Part shown: one piece after another, positions 44,650 through 55,184 of the stretch | How the letters are laid out: the number at the start of each line of letters is the position of its first letter | Position numbering within the stretch: position 1 is the first letter of the stretch | Origin: Sycon ciliatum | Lineage: Eukaryota > Porifera > Calcarea > Leucosolenida > Sycettidae | Direction: 5' to 3' | Assembly: GCF_964019385.1 (NCBI RefSeq) | Contig: NC_088655.1 | Location: 11,174,706 to 11,238,705 of the forward strand | DNA length: 64,000 nt | Made by a program: the position numbers and the translations under genes | Notes under the pieces: model-generated | Told to the model about the DNA's origin: nothing | Database searches by the model: none | Seen by the model: the letters and a program-made list of their open reading frames with translations, nothing else

Positions 44650-45136
44650 TCTTGCGAGTCACATTATAATAGGGGTGAATTTTTTTCAAAGATCCAATAT
44701 CCAGTGTCTTGCGAAAGTCGTTCATCATCGATATCAATCGTTGATGCTCCTCGTTAGTGAGCTTCCCATCTTCAAGAGTAATGCCCAATTCCAACATGAA
44801 CGAGTCTTCAGCTCTCTCCATCTGCTGCAGTTGTTCAATACACTTGACAAGCTGACGTTTGGTGTCGAGAACGTGTTTACCAATGCATGCCATGATCACA
44901 CCGATGATCGTGCTACTGATGGCGATGATTCGAATGCGATGTTCTCCAGATACAACACCACTCCCTTGAAGAATGTTGAGAATGGTTTGAATGAGTATGA
45001 GAAAGGACAAGATTGCAGTGTTGTAAATTACGTACTTCTCCCGGCAACGCACCTTTTCGCTCTCCAATTTCTTTCGTTTTGCTATATCCTCCACCATGTC
45101 ACGCACGTGACGGACACGAACATCTGGAAGATCCAT
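44531..45136 (-). CDS. Polinton two-helix membrane protein (201 aa)
   Basis: Two hydrophobic helices, YVIYNTAILSFLILIQTIL (about 35-53) and IIAISSTIIGVIMACIG (about 70-86), lie between a basic N-terminus and a charged coiled-coil-like C-terminus. No family recognised. It sits between penton and MCP genes, abuts the penton stop and overlaps the MCP start. A virion membrane or membrane-remodelling protein is a reasonable guess only. Confidence 0.75.
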   Translation of the reverse strand: MDLPDVRVRHVRDMVEDIAKRKKLESEKVRCREKYVIYNTAILSFLILIQTILNILQGSGVVSGEHRIRIIAISSTIIGVIMACIGKHVLDTKRQLVKCIEQLQQMERAEDSFMLELGITLEDGKLTNEEHQRLISMMNDFRKTLDIGSLKKIHPYYNVTRKNGTGDILTTSSGVLHGTPDQHEDRSEEHPRQDGEETLVA

Positions 45137-45883
45137 CTAAGTAGTTGTGTTGGTGATCCGAAGATCAAGGTAGACGGGATATCCGGAAGTAATGTGTTCA
45201 CCGGTGTTGAATTTCAACCAGAACGAAATGCTAGTCACGTTTTCGTGTGGAAGCAGCAGTCGTTTGTCTTCTTTCCCGAACACGTAGTTATTCAAACCGT
45301 TGAGGGTTTGAATAAGAAAAGTCTTCAGCACCCTCGAATCAGTATTGTCTTCGTACTCCACAGCAGGTCCAATGAGGTCGGTGTAGAGCAGGACAAGTCT
45401 TCTGCCTTTCGTCAGATCCACAGCGAACGGGAACGTGTGAGATCCCTCGATCGTGTATGGCTTGAGAATAGTGCCCACACCCAGCACCAATGCGGGTGAG
45501 TCCTTCTTCAACAAGCACCGTTTATTCCTGGGTACCGAGACACTTATGCGGCTGGTGTGACGAGAGTAGGAAAACACAATGTCTCCGTGTCCTGCTCGTT
45601 TCAGAGTGGCATTGATAATAGACACCAAATCGTCTACATCGCTGTATGTTCCCGTCTTGATGGAAAGTCTATCCTCTTCTTCTTCTTCTTCTACACCATG
45701 TACCACATAGAGTTTGTTCGTTGCCTCGTCTATGTTCTCAAAGTGTACTTCAAACTGAGCCGATTCAACATGCAGGACTTTATCACGCGTATCGAGCTCC
45801 TTCACATTTAGAGTAAAGTTCGGTTTGTGCAATCCCCTGCTCACGCCCGACGTGTTGTTCGCCACTGTCAATATCACAGACAT
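45137..45883 (-). CDS. Polinton minor capsid (penton-like) protein, 248 aa
   Basis: Placed directly upstream of the capsid block. The length and beta-rich look (VLHVESAQFEVHF, LVSIINATLK, ISFWLKFNTGEHI) fit the single-jelly-roll penton of Polintons. It has an acidic EEEEEE run near residue 65. The call rests on position, size and general pattern. Confidence 0.68.
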   Translation of the reverse strand: MSVILTVANNTSGVSRGLHKPNFTLNVKELDTRDKVLHVESAQFEVHFENIDEATNKLYVVHGVEEEEEEDRLSIKTGTYSDVDDLVSIINATLKRAGHGDIVFSYSRHTSRISVSVPRNKRCLLKKDSPALVLGVGTILKPYTIEGSHTFPFAVDLTKGRRLVLLYTDLIGPAVEYEDNTDSRVLKTFLIQTLNGLNNYVFGKEDKRLLLPHENVTSISFWLKFNTGEHITSGYPVYLDLRITNTTT

Positions 45884-45992
45884 TCTGGTGTTGTGATGAC
45901 ACTCACTATAGATAGGTTTTATTTTTCATTTTCATCTCAAGAATGTAGTGTAGCATGTGTGCTATATATTATGTACAATCAAAGTAGCACTT

Positions 45993-47762
45993 TCATATAT
46001 CGTAGTGTGCCATGAGTTCTGTGTGGATGCGCTGGATTGTGTGAGAAGATAAACTCTCTGCAAAGTGCAAATGACAGAACAACTTTGATGAAGTGCCGTT
46101 GAAGAATTGAGTACCACCAATACTATAATTGCAATCTTCGATTCCATTGGTCCTGGAAAATGGGACAGTGTCTAAGTTGGAATGTATCAAAATGGAGTTT
46201 ACGTATAGAGTGAATAGGCCTTCTGAATTCCGAGCGTAACTTATGACACACTTTGTACCCAAGAGATCCGTCATACTCGACACAGGTTTATCCAAAGCCG
46301 CCGATAATTGGCTGACTACAGACGAAACGGGTATGTTGAATGATGAATGGCCGGGACGCGTGAAGTAGTTGCCGCTTATGTGGGTGGCAGTGAACAACAC
46401 GTACAAACTATCCAAGCTGAAATTTCCGACAGTATCGATATCGAATGCCTTCAATGCCATGTTTCTAGGGTCAGGTGCGTCCACTTGAATTACTTGGAAC
46501 ATTGCAAAAGACATGTTGTCGTGAAACAGATTGACGAATCGTTCTCTAATGGAAACTTGGCTGGGTTGTGTAATGTTGAGGTAGAAGTGATCGTCTCGGA
46601 ACATGTCGATGCTGTTCACGTTGATTCTCTTGTCCTTCATGTCAACGAGATTTATCCCTCTGTATCTGTTTCTGCTCACCCTGGTGACGGATTCAAATCT
46701 GCTAGGATGAGAGTATATGTAGAGGTAGGCGTTTCTCCGAATGAGAGGTAGTAGATGAAACGGATCGGATAGGTTCTGATTTGATTGCGGACCCATGGGG
46801 TCTCTGGTTCCTTGAGGACCTATGGGGCCGATGATTCCTTGGAGACCCACGGGACCTCTGTTTCCTGGAGGACCGGTTGGACCGATGGTTCCTTGGGGAC
46901 CCATGGGACCTGTGGTTCCTTGATCACCTTGCACACCACGTTCACCTTGTGGGCCGTCTTGCCCATCTTCTCCTCTAGGTCCAATCTCACCTTCAGGCCC
47001 GACCAATCCACGTTCTCCACGTGGTCCAACTTCACCTCTGGGACCTTCTGGACCAGGTATTCCTTGATCACCTTTTTGACCGCGTTCACCACCTTGCCCA
47101 TCAGCTCCTCTAGGTCCAGTCTCACCTTCAGGACCGATCAATCCACGTTCTCCACGTGGACCAGCTTCACCTCTTGATCCATGAAGCCGACCAAACGCCT
47201 TCCATTTCGAGCTGAATTTCTTGTACACGATGAGCGTGGTTGCATCGAGATAGAAGTCACCATTTCTCCCTACAGAGTTCAGTGGCATGCCACCTCCGCT
47301 AAGCCATCCCAATCCCCGATCACCACGAGGTCCTTTCATCTTGCGCACAGTGTCCATACCAGTTTGCAATCTCGATGATGCTTGTTGGATTTCATTCTTG
47401 ACCCAACCGGCAGGGACAGCACATGTCAAAGAACTATCATCGTACGCCAAATTACAGATGGAATGCTCGTTCATGTTGAGGTTAGCATCCATGGACACGG
47501 ATCCATCTGTTTTCACGTGCAGCTCATCAGCTGCTATGGCTTGATCTGTGTAGCGCGTAGATCTGTTTTCCACATCTTCCACTTTGCTCTCATCGGCTTT
47601 CACCTCTTTCAGTTTCTCCACATCATGAACCAAGGTGTTTTCGGTGTCATCGTTCCCCACAACTGATTGTATTTCGGTAATATCATTCTGCATGCTTTGC
47701 ATGTGCTTGAGGGAAGTCTCCTCCCCATCACTCCTATGGAAATGCGTAGCCCAGTACGCCAT
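45993..47762 (-). CDS. Polinton collagen-like fibre protein with lectin-like tail (589 aa)
   Basis: The ATG at 47762 gives MAYWATHFHRSDGEETS. Residues about 15-85 are charged and heptad-like. A segment with ANLNMNEHSICNLAY recalls phage tail-fibre motifs. Residues about 195-326 hold roughly 44 Gly-X-Y triplets (GPRGERGLIGPEGE and on), enough for a collagen triple helix about 40 nm long. The C-terminal 260 residues look like a LamG/concanavalin-type beta sandwich (FTLYVNSILI ... IGGTQFFNG). Coil, shaft and lectin-like head together are the plan of a trimeric receptor-binding fibre. It lies next to the penton gene, as fibre and penton are associated in adenovirus. I know of no standard Polinton gene of this design. 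Confidence 0.82.
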   Translation of the reverse strand: MAYWATHFHRSDGEETSLKHMQSMQNDITEIQSVVGNDDTENTLVHDVEKLKEVKADESKVEDVENRSTRYTDQAIAADELHVKTDGSVSMDANLNMNEHSICNLAYDDSSLTCAVPAGWVKNEIQQASSRLQTGMDTVRKMKGPRGDRGLGWLSGGGMPLNSVGRNGDFYLDATTLIVYKKFSSKWKAFGRLHGSRGEAGPRGERGLIGPEGETGPRGADGQGGERGQKGDQGIPGPEGPRGEVGPRGERGLVGPEGEIGPRGEDGQDGPQGERGVQGDQGTTGPMGPQGTIGPTGPPGNRGPVGLQGIIGPIGPQGTRDPMGPQSNQNLSDPFHLLPLIRRNAYLYIYSHPSRFESVTRVSRNRYRGINLVDMKDKRINVNSIDMFRDDHFYLNITQPSQVSIRERFVNLFHDNMSFAMFQVIQVDAPDPRNMALKAFDIDTVGNFSLDSLYVLFTATHISGNYFTRPGHSSFNIPVSSVVSQLSAALDKPVSSMTDLLGTKCVISYARNSEGLFTLYVNSILIHSNLDTVPFSRTNGIEDCNYSIGGTQFFNGTSSKLFCHLHFAESLSSHTIQRIHTELMAHYDI

Positions 47763-47969
47763 CTTCACACACACACACACACACTGTTCTAATTATGATA
47801 GGAAATATTTTCTTTCTCAAATAAATCATTATGATACTCATGTGTGCTAGTGGTAATCTAATGAAGCGATGATATGTTAGCAAGAGAGAGAGAGAGAGAG
47901 CAAGAGAGCATGAAAAAAAAAAGGGTTAGGATATAAAGTCTTTCTGATCAATCAATGTGGTAAGATAGA

Positions 47970-48824
47970 CTAAGCATTTAGCAGATTCAAGTCCAGTGAA
48001 TTGTCCGGTAGGGTGTCAGGGAGAGACGCTGCCGCCGCCACCGTTGTGTCAAACGCAATGTCAGCAGTCACGTTGTCAGCAGTGCTCCACTTCTTGAGGA
48101 ATGCAATCACCAGTCGAGTCAATTCAGTCTCGGGAAGGTCTTGCACGGTGTCGTGATCCCTTTCACAAAGCCGTGAGTCTACAAACATCAGGGGGATTGC
48201 CGAAAGCCATGCCTTGAATTCGCACTTCTCCCTGTTGAAAGATATAGTGGAAGGATGCAGATAGAGCTGACACTCTTCGTTCATCGGGAAGTTGGGCACA
48301 CCCTTGGTTGGCTTGAGATACAAAGCAGTCACACTCTTCCCTTGGTACATTGCAGGGAAGATGTTACTCCGTATCCTGTTGATATGTGGAGATCTCACGG
48401 CACGTCTCAAAGGTGTTGAGGTCTTCAGGAAGAATTGAATGAGATCGTCTTGTGAAGCCTGGACGTACAGCTTAAGTTGACCAAAACGTCCTTCACATAC
48501 CGTGCCATTGACAAGCATGCCCGGTAAATCACCGCGCGTATAGTAGAAATCGGTGCCAGGAGCAACATGATAGTCGTGGGCGGTCTTGCTGTACATTGCT
48601 TGAACACACTCTGCTGCCCCATCCGTAATAATGGTGGCGACACCTGGTAGTATGGTAGGACGAGGAGATGGCATCTTGATCTTAGGCAGAGGCTCCAGAT
48701 TCGGATTACGGCTAGCACGTCGCTTGTAGAGACCGGGTTTCTTTATCGTCTTGATAGCGAACGGGTCAATACCCAAACAGTCCACAACATCTTCACCAGC
48801 AACAACAGCATCAGTGGCCATCAT
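47970..48824 (-). CDS. Polinton unknown protein (284 aa)
   Basis: I prefer the tandem ATGs at 48824 and 48821; the frame is open further upstream only through a GA-rich leader. Not recognised. It has a basic N-terminal part (KKPGLYKRRASRNP) and a mixed alpha/beta remainder. A TATA-like TATATA lies at about 48937-48942, and the 27-bp string shared with 33606-33632 lies just upstream. Confidence 0.65.
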   Translation of the reverse strand: MMATDAVVAGEDVVDCLGIDPFAIKTIKKPGLYKRRASRNPNLEPLPKIKMPSPRPTILPGVATIITDGAAECVQAMYSKTAHDYHVAPGTDFYYTRGDLPGMLVNGTVCEGRFGQLKLYVQASQDDLIQFFLKTSTPLRRAVRSPHINRIRSNIFPAMYQGKSVTALYLKPTKGVPNFPMNEECQLYLHPSTISFNREKCEFKAWLSAIPLMFVDSRLCERDHDTVQDLPETELTRLVIAFLKKWSTADNVTADIAFDTTVAAAASLPDTLPDNSLDLNLLNA

Positions 48825-48985
48825 GATATCAGTCACGAGAGATCCAGTGAGATCCAGAGGGAGAGAGAGAGAGAGAAGGCTTGAGCAACGAAACAACAAA
48901 GGCAGTTGTGAGTGAATGGAGGACTGTGCTTGCACATATATACCCTTTTGACCGCCGCCGAGTTTGAAATAACATCCTATGGTAG

Positions 48986-49012
48986 GTGACGACCTTGGAG
49001 AACACGGTGAAA
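48986..49012 (-). promoter_or_regulatory. 27-bp string shared by two Polinton upstream regions
   Basis: GGTGACGACCTTGGAGAACA plus CGGTGAA occurs here and at 33606-33632. Both are upstream of minus-strand genes near opposite ends of the Polinton. Confidence 0.45.
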
Positions 49013-49179
49013 TTGTTCAAGAATCAACCAATCAGAGGACACGGTGAGCAGATGATAAGATTTAACCAATCACAGCACGACTTGCACTTGACCTGTCGGA
49101 ACATGTCTCGGTCATGACTGAACGTGTCTCGACCATGTCTCAGAACAGGTTCCCGAGAGTGTAAATCTCCAACGCATTG

Positions 49180-49992
49180 CTAACATTGATGACGTACTGC
49201 AGTCTTGGTAAATTGATAGAGTATGTTGGCAAGATCAGGTGGGAGAGAGGTCACGTGATCTACTAAATAATCCAGACTGTAGTCATGCCAACAATAGGCA
49301 TCTATTAGAAGATGCATCATGGACAGGTCTGCAGGTGACATCAAGGACAAATTAACTTTCAGAGTGTTCAGCTGTCTAGCGGACAGAGGACCCTTGATGT
49401 GTTCCATGAGATGTAGAAGAAACATCAGTGGAAAACATGATGGAAGAGGTTGTGTAATGCGGCTGCTTCTCAACCATGATACATTACTGCGCGGTAAAGA
49501 AGAACGCAGTGTGCGCACTGCATCATGATCTTCATGAAGTATACACGATAATGCTATTGCATAGTTCATGCTTTTATAGCTGCTGGACTTCTTCATTGCT
49601 TGCAGTGCCTCTTGAACAGGGTGAAACTGTGCATGCGGTAAAGTGAAGTCGATCTTGTTGAGAAAATGTACAAGATGACGATTCACACCTTGAATGCGAT
49701 CGGAATCCGTGTAGGTCTTTATGCTAGTACAACGCTCTCTCCACTTTACCTCGGGCATGTAAATGTCAGCCATTACCAATCCACACTGAGAACAAACTCT
49801 ATGACCAGCATGCTCAACTTGTTCTTCACGATGATAACACACTTCTTCACTTTCCTCTATCTCCTTCTTCTTCTTCTTCTTCTTTTCCTCCAGCGCACAT
49901 TGCTTCTTTGAACGTACATAAGCATACAGGATCTCAAATTCAGAATCCATTTTCACTGCACCACAACAACTTGAAACTGACTGGATCATCAT
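49180..49992 (-). CDS. Polinton TFIIB-like zinc-ribbon protein (270 aa)
   Basis: Starts at tandem ATGs at 49992. After a Lys-rich run come Cys52, His54, Cys67 and Cys70 in VCYHREEQ ... HRVCSQCGLVMAD. CSQCGLV is very close to the CPECGLV knuckle of TFIIB/Brf zinc ribbons, which recruit RNA polymerase. The remaining about 190 residues are helical in look (LLHLMEHIKGPLSARQLNTL) and could be a cyclin-type repeat, but I cannot confirm it. A TATAAAA lies at about 50006-50012 on the minus strand. A virus-type transcription factor is the best guess. Confidence 0.65.
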   Translation of the reverse strand: MMIQSVSSCCGAVKMDSEFEILYAYVRSKKQCALEEKKKKKKKEIEESEEVCYHREEQVEHAGHRVCSQCGLVMADIYMPEVKWRERCTSIKTYTDSDRIQGVNRHLVHFLNKIDFTLPHAQFHPVQEALQAMKKSSSYKSMNYAIALSCILHEDHDAVRTLRSSLPRSNVSWLRSSRITQPLPSCFPLMFLLHLMEHIKGPLSARQLNTLKVNLSLMSPADLSMMHLLIDAYCWHDYSLDYLVDHVTSLPPDLANILYQFTKTAVRHQC

Positions 49993-50019
49993 TCAAGAAC
50001 ACACCTTTTATACTTACAT

Positions 50020-50268
50020 AATCATGACACCATATTACCTTATTGTTTAGGGTAGAGCATAACACCCCAATACATATTTTCAATAATACCCCCTTTTTTT
50101 TTGAGGTAGGGGCACCCCCTGGCACATATTTTTATCCGCAAAAAAACCGGGCCAAAAATAATTTTCACCGCAAAAATGGGGTACTATTAGTACCCCATTT
50201 TTCAATAATACCCCATTTTTTGGGACCCGGGCGCCCCCTGTCCCAGAACCCGCTCGTCCCTTCCTACT
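50020..50268 (-). repeat. Right Polinton TIR
   Basis: Reverse complement of 31903-32162, with a shorter A-run. Confidence 0.95.
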
Positions 50269-50860
50269 GTGGATCCATGCTTTGAGGCGGCCTGAATCAC
50301 TGGAGAGAAGCCAATCGCCTTGCGAGAGCAGTAGCGAGTGCGTGTGCAGTTCCTCATCGTAGAGTAACGTTAGAACATGCACAAATGTAAGCTGCATGGC
50401 ACCCTTCACATCTCGCTTCAGCTCCTTCTCTGCATGATCAAGTTGCTACAGACCATGCAAGCTGATTCCATACACCACTGCCACAGGTTATGTCTGTCAG
50501 CTAGCTACAGCAACAATATCCTTTTCATGAATGTTCAAAAATATTTTCTCGGGTCAAAATCAGCGCTCCACTGTCTACGACACAGCATGATCGCATGTGC
50601 ATGAACAGGATCCGACTGTGATGCAGCTCTCCTGGAAGGAAGCAAAGTTCTTCTGTCGCCAATGCCATCGCTTGTCAGTGTCACTCCAGAAAAAATAAAA
50701 TTTATTTCAATTTCAGTAGCTACGAATTCAATGCATTCCACTTTGCCTCCACCAAGACTACTACAGGGCATCTGATTTGACAAGGTATATCAGTAGGACT
50801 TGGAGAAGTCACAGTAACAGTTTGCAAGATCACTAGCCATTACAACAAGTATCAAAACAT
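50269..50860 (+). repeat. Right copy of the composite repeat
   Basis: Continues the satellite-like unit cut by the Polinton, then repeats the 25.9-26.3 kb blocks in inverted order. The similarity ends near TTTTGATGTTTTGATACTTG (reverse). Confidence 0.75.
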
Positions 50861-51160
50861 CAAAACAAAAATCGTGTAGATCCACAATTTTAAAATATTT
50901 CAGATTCAGCCATCGATCTACAAAAATCAGGTTCCTTTTACACGCGGGAAAACGAAAAAACCCAATTCCACGTGAAAAAAGACCCGCGCGCGCGCGCGGC
51001 ATCTCCATCATGCATGAACGTATCCCATCCTAAGTCCGGCACCCCCCCCCCTGCCCATCTGGGCTTGAGGTATTATTATTATGTATCAGATTGCAACGAC
51101 CAGGAGGCTCAAAGTAGTGGCTGCAAATGACCGATATCCGTCACTTGCAGCTCTGCATCA
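50861..51160. other. No gene; CG and C runs
   Basis: An alternating CG tract near 50983-50998 and a C-run near 51042-51051. Confidence 0.5.
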
Positions 51161-52176
51161 TATCAGAGACGGGTAGGACTAAGGGTAGGACTAAAGGGAC
51201 AAGCCCAACTTTTTTTGCAGTTTTCTGTCATAAAAAAATAAACGTCACAGGCTGCTCTTCGCAGGTGTCCGCGTCGGAGCGGTCCGGGCGAGCGACCGCA
51301 TCTCAGTGGGACACTTGTCCGTGGCCGTTGTACTGGAAATCTGCGGCAGAACCTTGCCATGCCAGAGGCTACACACACCCGGGTACCTATACCGGGATAG
51401 ACAAATCCTTGGTGTTGCTCCTTTCATTTTTATTTGTTCTTGCTGAGAAAGAAACGTTGCTGCTTGGAAAGCTTTCTGTTCACTCCAGCGACTTTCCTCT
51501 AGTAACGTTGCTCACTGATAATGATCATAGCTCGTGATGCCAATGGTGAAGAGAAGCTGGGTTTCTTGCCATTTGCAACTTCCTGGCTCTGAAAATATAG
51601 CTTGAACAAATAAGAGCTCCAAGTATTTTAGTTTTAGATTTCGATGTGCCAGACCTATCGTTACGAGATGCAGAGATGAGGAGCAAGGGAGGCGTTGGAT
51701 TAATTCCAATTATGGTGTTTATGGCCCAGACAACGCCAGCGATTTTCACTTGTCAAGAGGACAGTCAAGTTGGAGCAGGCAGATGACAGATTATTTGAGC
51801 ATTTATAGCGGAGTGGGTGGTTTGCTAAAGAGAATCGTCTCAGTACCTCATGGTTACTAGTATCTGACAAATGCCTCTTATTGCTAGTCTGCATTAGAGC
51901 ATAGCAGAATTGATCATGTCACAAGTAGTGTCAAGACTTGATGTCCTACGATTATACTCAGATCATGTTGTAACTTCACGGGAATATCCGTCCTGCCACT
52001 TTACGCTCTCCCAAAATTGCCTGCAGGAGTCACGTGCCTGTGCAAGGGACAATGCGTTTGCATTGCTTACGGATGCAAGCGGATGGAGTGTAGACCAGAT
52101 GAGAAAAAGTGATCCGGATGTTCAACTAGCTTGGACTGCCATTATAAATTTGCCTGATGCCTGGACTATCTGAACA

Positions 52177-53040
52177 TTGCTCCAAACCAATCCACAGAAG
52201 CAATACCCACACAGGAAGCCAAATGATAAACCCATTCATCAGCTATCGAACCTTTCATCAAAACATAATGCAGTGCATGCCTACTACTACTCAAATGAGA
52301 TCAACGGATGCCACATGCCACACAGATACAACGTGGAGGCTCAGTATTTTCAAGACCCCGTGCAGTCTAGACAACTAGAACAACGAGGTTTGCACCTAAT
52401 GTCCCTCGATTTGCTTGCCGTATTTAGTTCCTTGCAATTGAAGCAAGCCGTATCCGAGAACCGGTCACTGAGTCTGCAGTGTCGTCGTCGCGTGTATGTT
52501 GCCGTGGTGCTCTCTACCCTCCTGTACGGCGCGGAGACCTGGACAACGAAGGCTCCGGACCGACGACACCTCAACCTTTTCCACCATCAATGTGTCAGAT
52601 CTATCGTTGGAGTGTCGCGACGGCAGCAATGGGAGACCCACGCAACGTCCTCCGCCCTTGCAAAGACCCTTGGAGTGCCTGAGGTCATTGGTCACATCAT
52701 ACGGGAATGACGTTTGCGCTGGCTTGGACACGTGGCACGGAGGGAAGATCACCGGTTGCTGAAGTGTGTTCTCTTCGGTGAACTGCCTGCCCCGCGCCCC
52801 GCGCGTGATCCACGCAAGAGGTGGAGGGACGTCGTTATGCATGACTTTGCGTCGGTTGAGCCACCGGTACCAACATGTGGATGTTACGATGCAGCCCAGA
52901 ACCATCCGGAGTGGCGTGCCATTGCCCGTCGACCACACAAGGCACCCTCTGCTGGCTACGGTTGCGCCTGCGGCCGCATGTTCCGTCGAAGCGGCGACCT
53001 GAAACGCCATCAGTCATTCTGTCGTGGACTGGAGAAATAA
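52177..53040 (+). pseudogene. LINE ORF2 C-terminal fragment, unit 1
   Basis: The frame shows the LINE post-RT signature LYGAETWTTK ... LNLFHHQCVRSIVGVSR ... RLRWLGHVARRED, then a zinc-finger end CACGRMFRRSGDLKRHQSFC. One in-frame TGA at 52708-52710 lies before RLRWLGH where CGA would be usual. The catalytic reverse transcriptase and endonuclease are absent. It was probably captured by the surrounding TIR element. It resembles the RTE/CR1-like group with C-terminal zinc fingers, not assigned further. Confidence 0.8.
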
Positions 53041-53399
53041 CAATGCGGTATCATTGCTACGCAATGGGCAAGGTCAAGGTGTGTTTATGGTGGTACAGGA
53101 CATGCTATGTACGCCTCTTTGGTCGCTCACACATTATCCATTGCCGGCATTGGTTACATGTTATTATCAATTTGTTATGACCTTCGCTGGTCTGCACACC
53201 CACCCACTCTACTCTACTCTCTGAAGTTGAGACTTTCGTTTGCCATTTCATCCGGTAGTTTGACTCTCTGAGAATATCCCTGCTACATGTATATGTATAA
53301 TATAATTTATACTTTACAATTATCCTTGTACGTGTCTATCTTCTTGACACCATGACTTTCTTTGAAGGTCTTGTAGCTATGAAATGTTATTTGCTGCAG

Positions 53400-54370
53400 G
53401 TCATGTGTGTGGTGTGGTGTGTGTGTGTGTGTGTGTGTGCATCCGTGAATGTCCCACGCCTGGCCCGTGGGTAAATATACAGTCATGTATATGTTATGTG
53501 CCACACCAATTTCGCTATCTGTATAATATTATGCAGCACAGTGGCAGGCATAGAGAGAGAGAGACGTTTTAATGTCTCTGATGTGAATTCTTCACTACTA
53601 CATAATCTACATTGTACTTGTATGATCGAGCGTATGAGTGTGTGTGTGTACTTGTATGATCGAGCGTACAAGCGTGTGTGTGTGTGTGTGTGCATTTGCA
53701 GATTTGGTGCTTCTCTTGCGACGGGCGTATACATGGTGTGTGTGGGTGCATCCGTGAATGCCCCACGTGTGGGTAAATATACAGTCATGTAAGTGTTCTG
53801 TGCCATTCAATTTCACTAATTGTATATGCAGCACAGTGGCAGGCATAGAGAGAGAGAGAGAAAGAGAGATACGTTTTAATAATGTGTCTGAGGTGAATTC
53901 TTCACTACTACATGTACTTGTATGATCGAGCGTACGGATGTGTGTGTGTGCGTGTGAACGTCCCACGCATAGCCACGTGCGCGGTGCCACACAATTTCAT
54001 TATGTGTATAACAGCGGCTGGTAGAGAGATAGAGACAGACAGACAGACACAGAAAGACAGAAACAGAGGGATGCTGCGCATAAAGAGCGACAGAGACACA
54101 GACTCAGAGAGAAAGAGACAGAGACAAAGCACAGACAGGAGAAAACAGACAGAGACAGACAATCAGACACAGAAAGACCGAGACAGAAACAGAGGGACGC
54201 ACATAATGAATGACAAAAGGAGAGACAGACACAAGGACTCAGAGACAGAGGGTCCTTAGGGAGAGACAGAGAGAAAAAAAACTGAGAAAGGGAGAGGCAG
54301 ATCGAGAAGGAAGAAGACACAGAGACTGAGAGAGGGACAAAGAGAGACAGAAGAAGAGAAGCAAACGGAG
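53400..54370. repeat. GT and GA/CAGA simple repeats, unit 1
   Basis: GT runs near 53415-53440 and 53675-53692, repeats of CTTGTATGATCGAGCGTA and GGCATAGAGAGAGAG, then a purine tract with CAGA units (54020-54360). Not coding. Confidence 0.75.
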
Positions 54371-55184
54371 AAACAGCGACATAAGTACAGGGCCATGATC
54401 TGAGTACAATCGTAGCACATCAAGTCTTGACACTACTAGTACTTGTGACATGATCAATTCTGCTATGCTCTAATGCAGACTAGCAATAAGAGGCATTTGT
54501 CAGATCCTAGTAACCATGAGGTACTGAGATCATTCTCTTCGGCAAGCCACCCACTCTGCAAAAAAATGCGCCAAAATTAATAATCTGTCATCTGCCTGCT
54601 CCAACTTGACTGTCCTCCTGACAAGTGAAAACCGCTGGCGTTGTCCGGCCATAAACACCATTATTGGCATCAATCCAACGCATTAATCCAACGCCTTCGT
54701 TGCTCCTCATCTCTGCAGCTCATACCAATAGGTCTGGCACGTCGAAAAACTAAAATACTCGGAGCTACAAGCTACATTTTCAGAGACAGGGAGTTGCAAA
54801 TGGCAAGAAACCCAGCTTCCCTTCACCTTTGGCATCACGAGCAATGACCATTTATCAGCCAGCAATGTTTTACTAGAGCAAAGGCGCTGGCGGGAACAGA
54901 AACAGCAACGTTTCTTTCTCAGCAAAAACAAAAAGGAAAGGAACAAAAAAGGATCAACACCAGGGATTCGTCCATACCCGGTACCCAGGCCAGGTGTGTA
55001 CTACCCCTGGAAAGGCTCTCCCACAGATTGCAGTACAAAAGCCACGGCCAAGTGTCCCACTGAGGTGCGGTCGCTTGCCCGGACCGCTGGGACGCGGACA
55101 CCTACGAAGAGCAGCCTGTGACGTTTATTTTTTATGACAGAAAATCCGCAAAAAAAGTTGGGCTTGTCCCTTTAGCCTTTCGCT

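Larger units (their letters stand above)
51171..55184. mobile_element. Long-TIR element, unit 1
   Basis: Arms at about 51184-51968 and 54393-55184 begin near ACTAAAGGGACAAGCCCAAC. The arms differ from each other by many indels, while the two units differ from each other at only a handful of bases. The core holds a LINE 3' fragment and GT/GA simple repeats (53400-54370). Confidence 0.82.
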
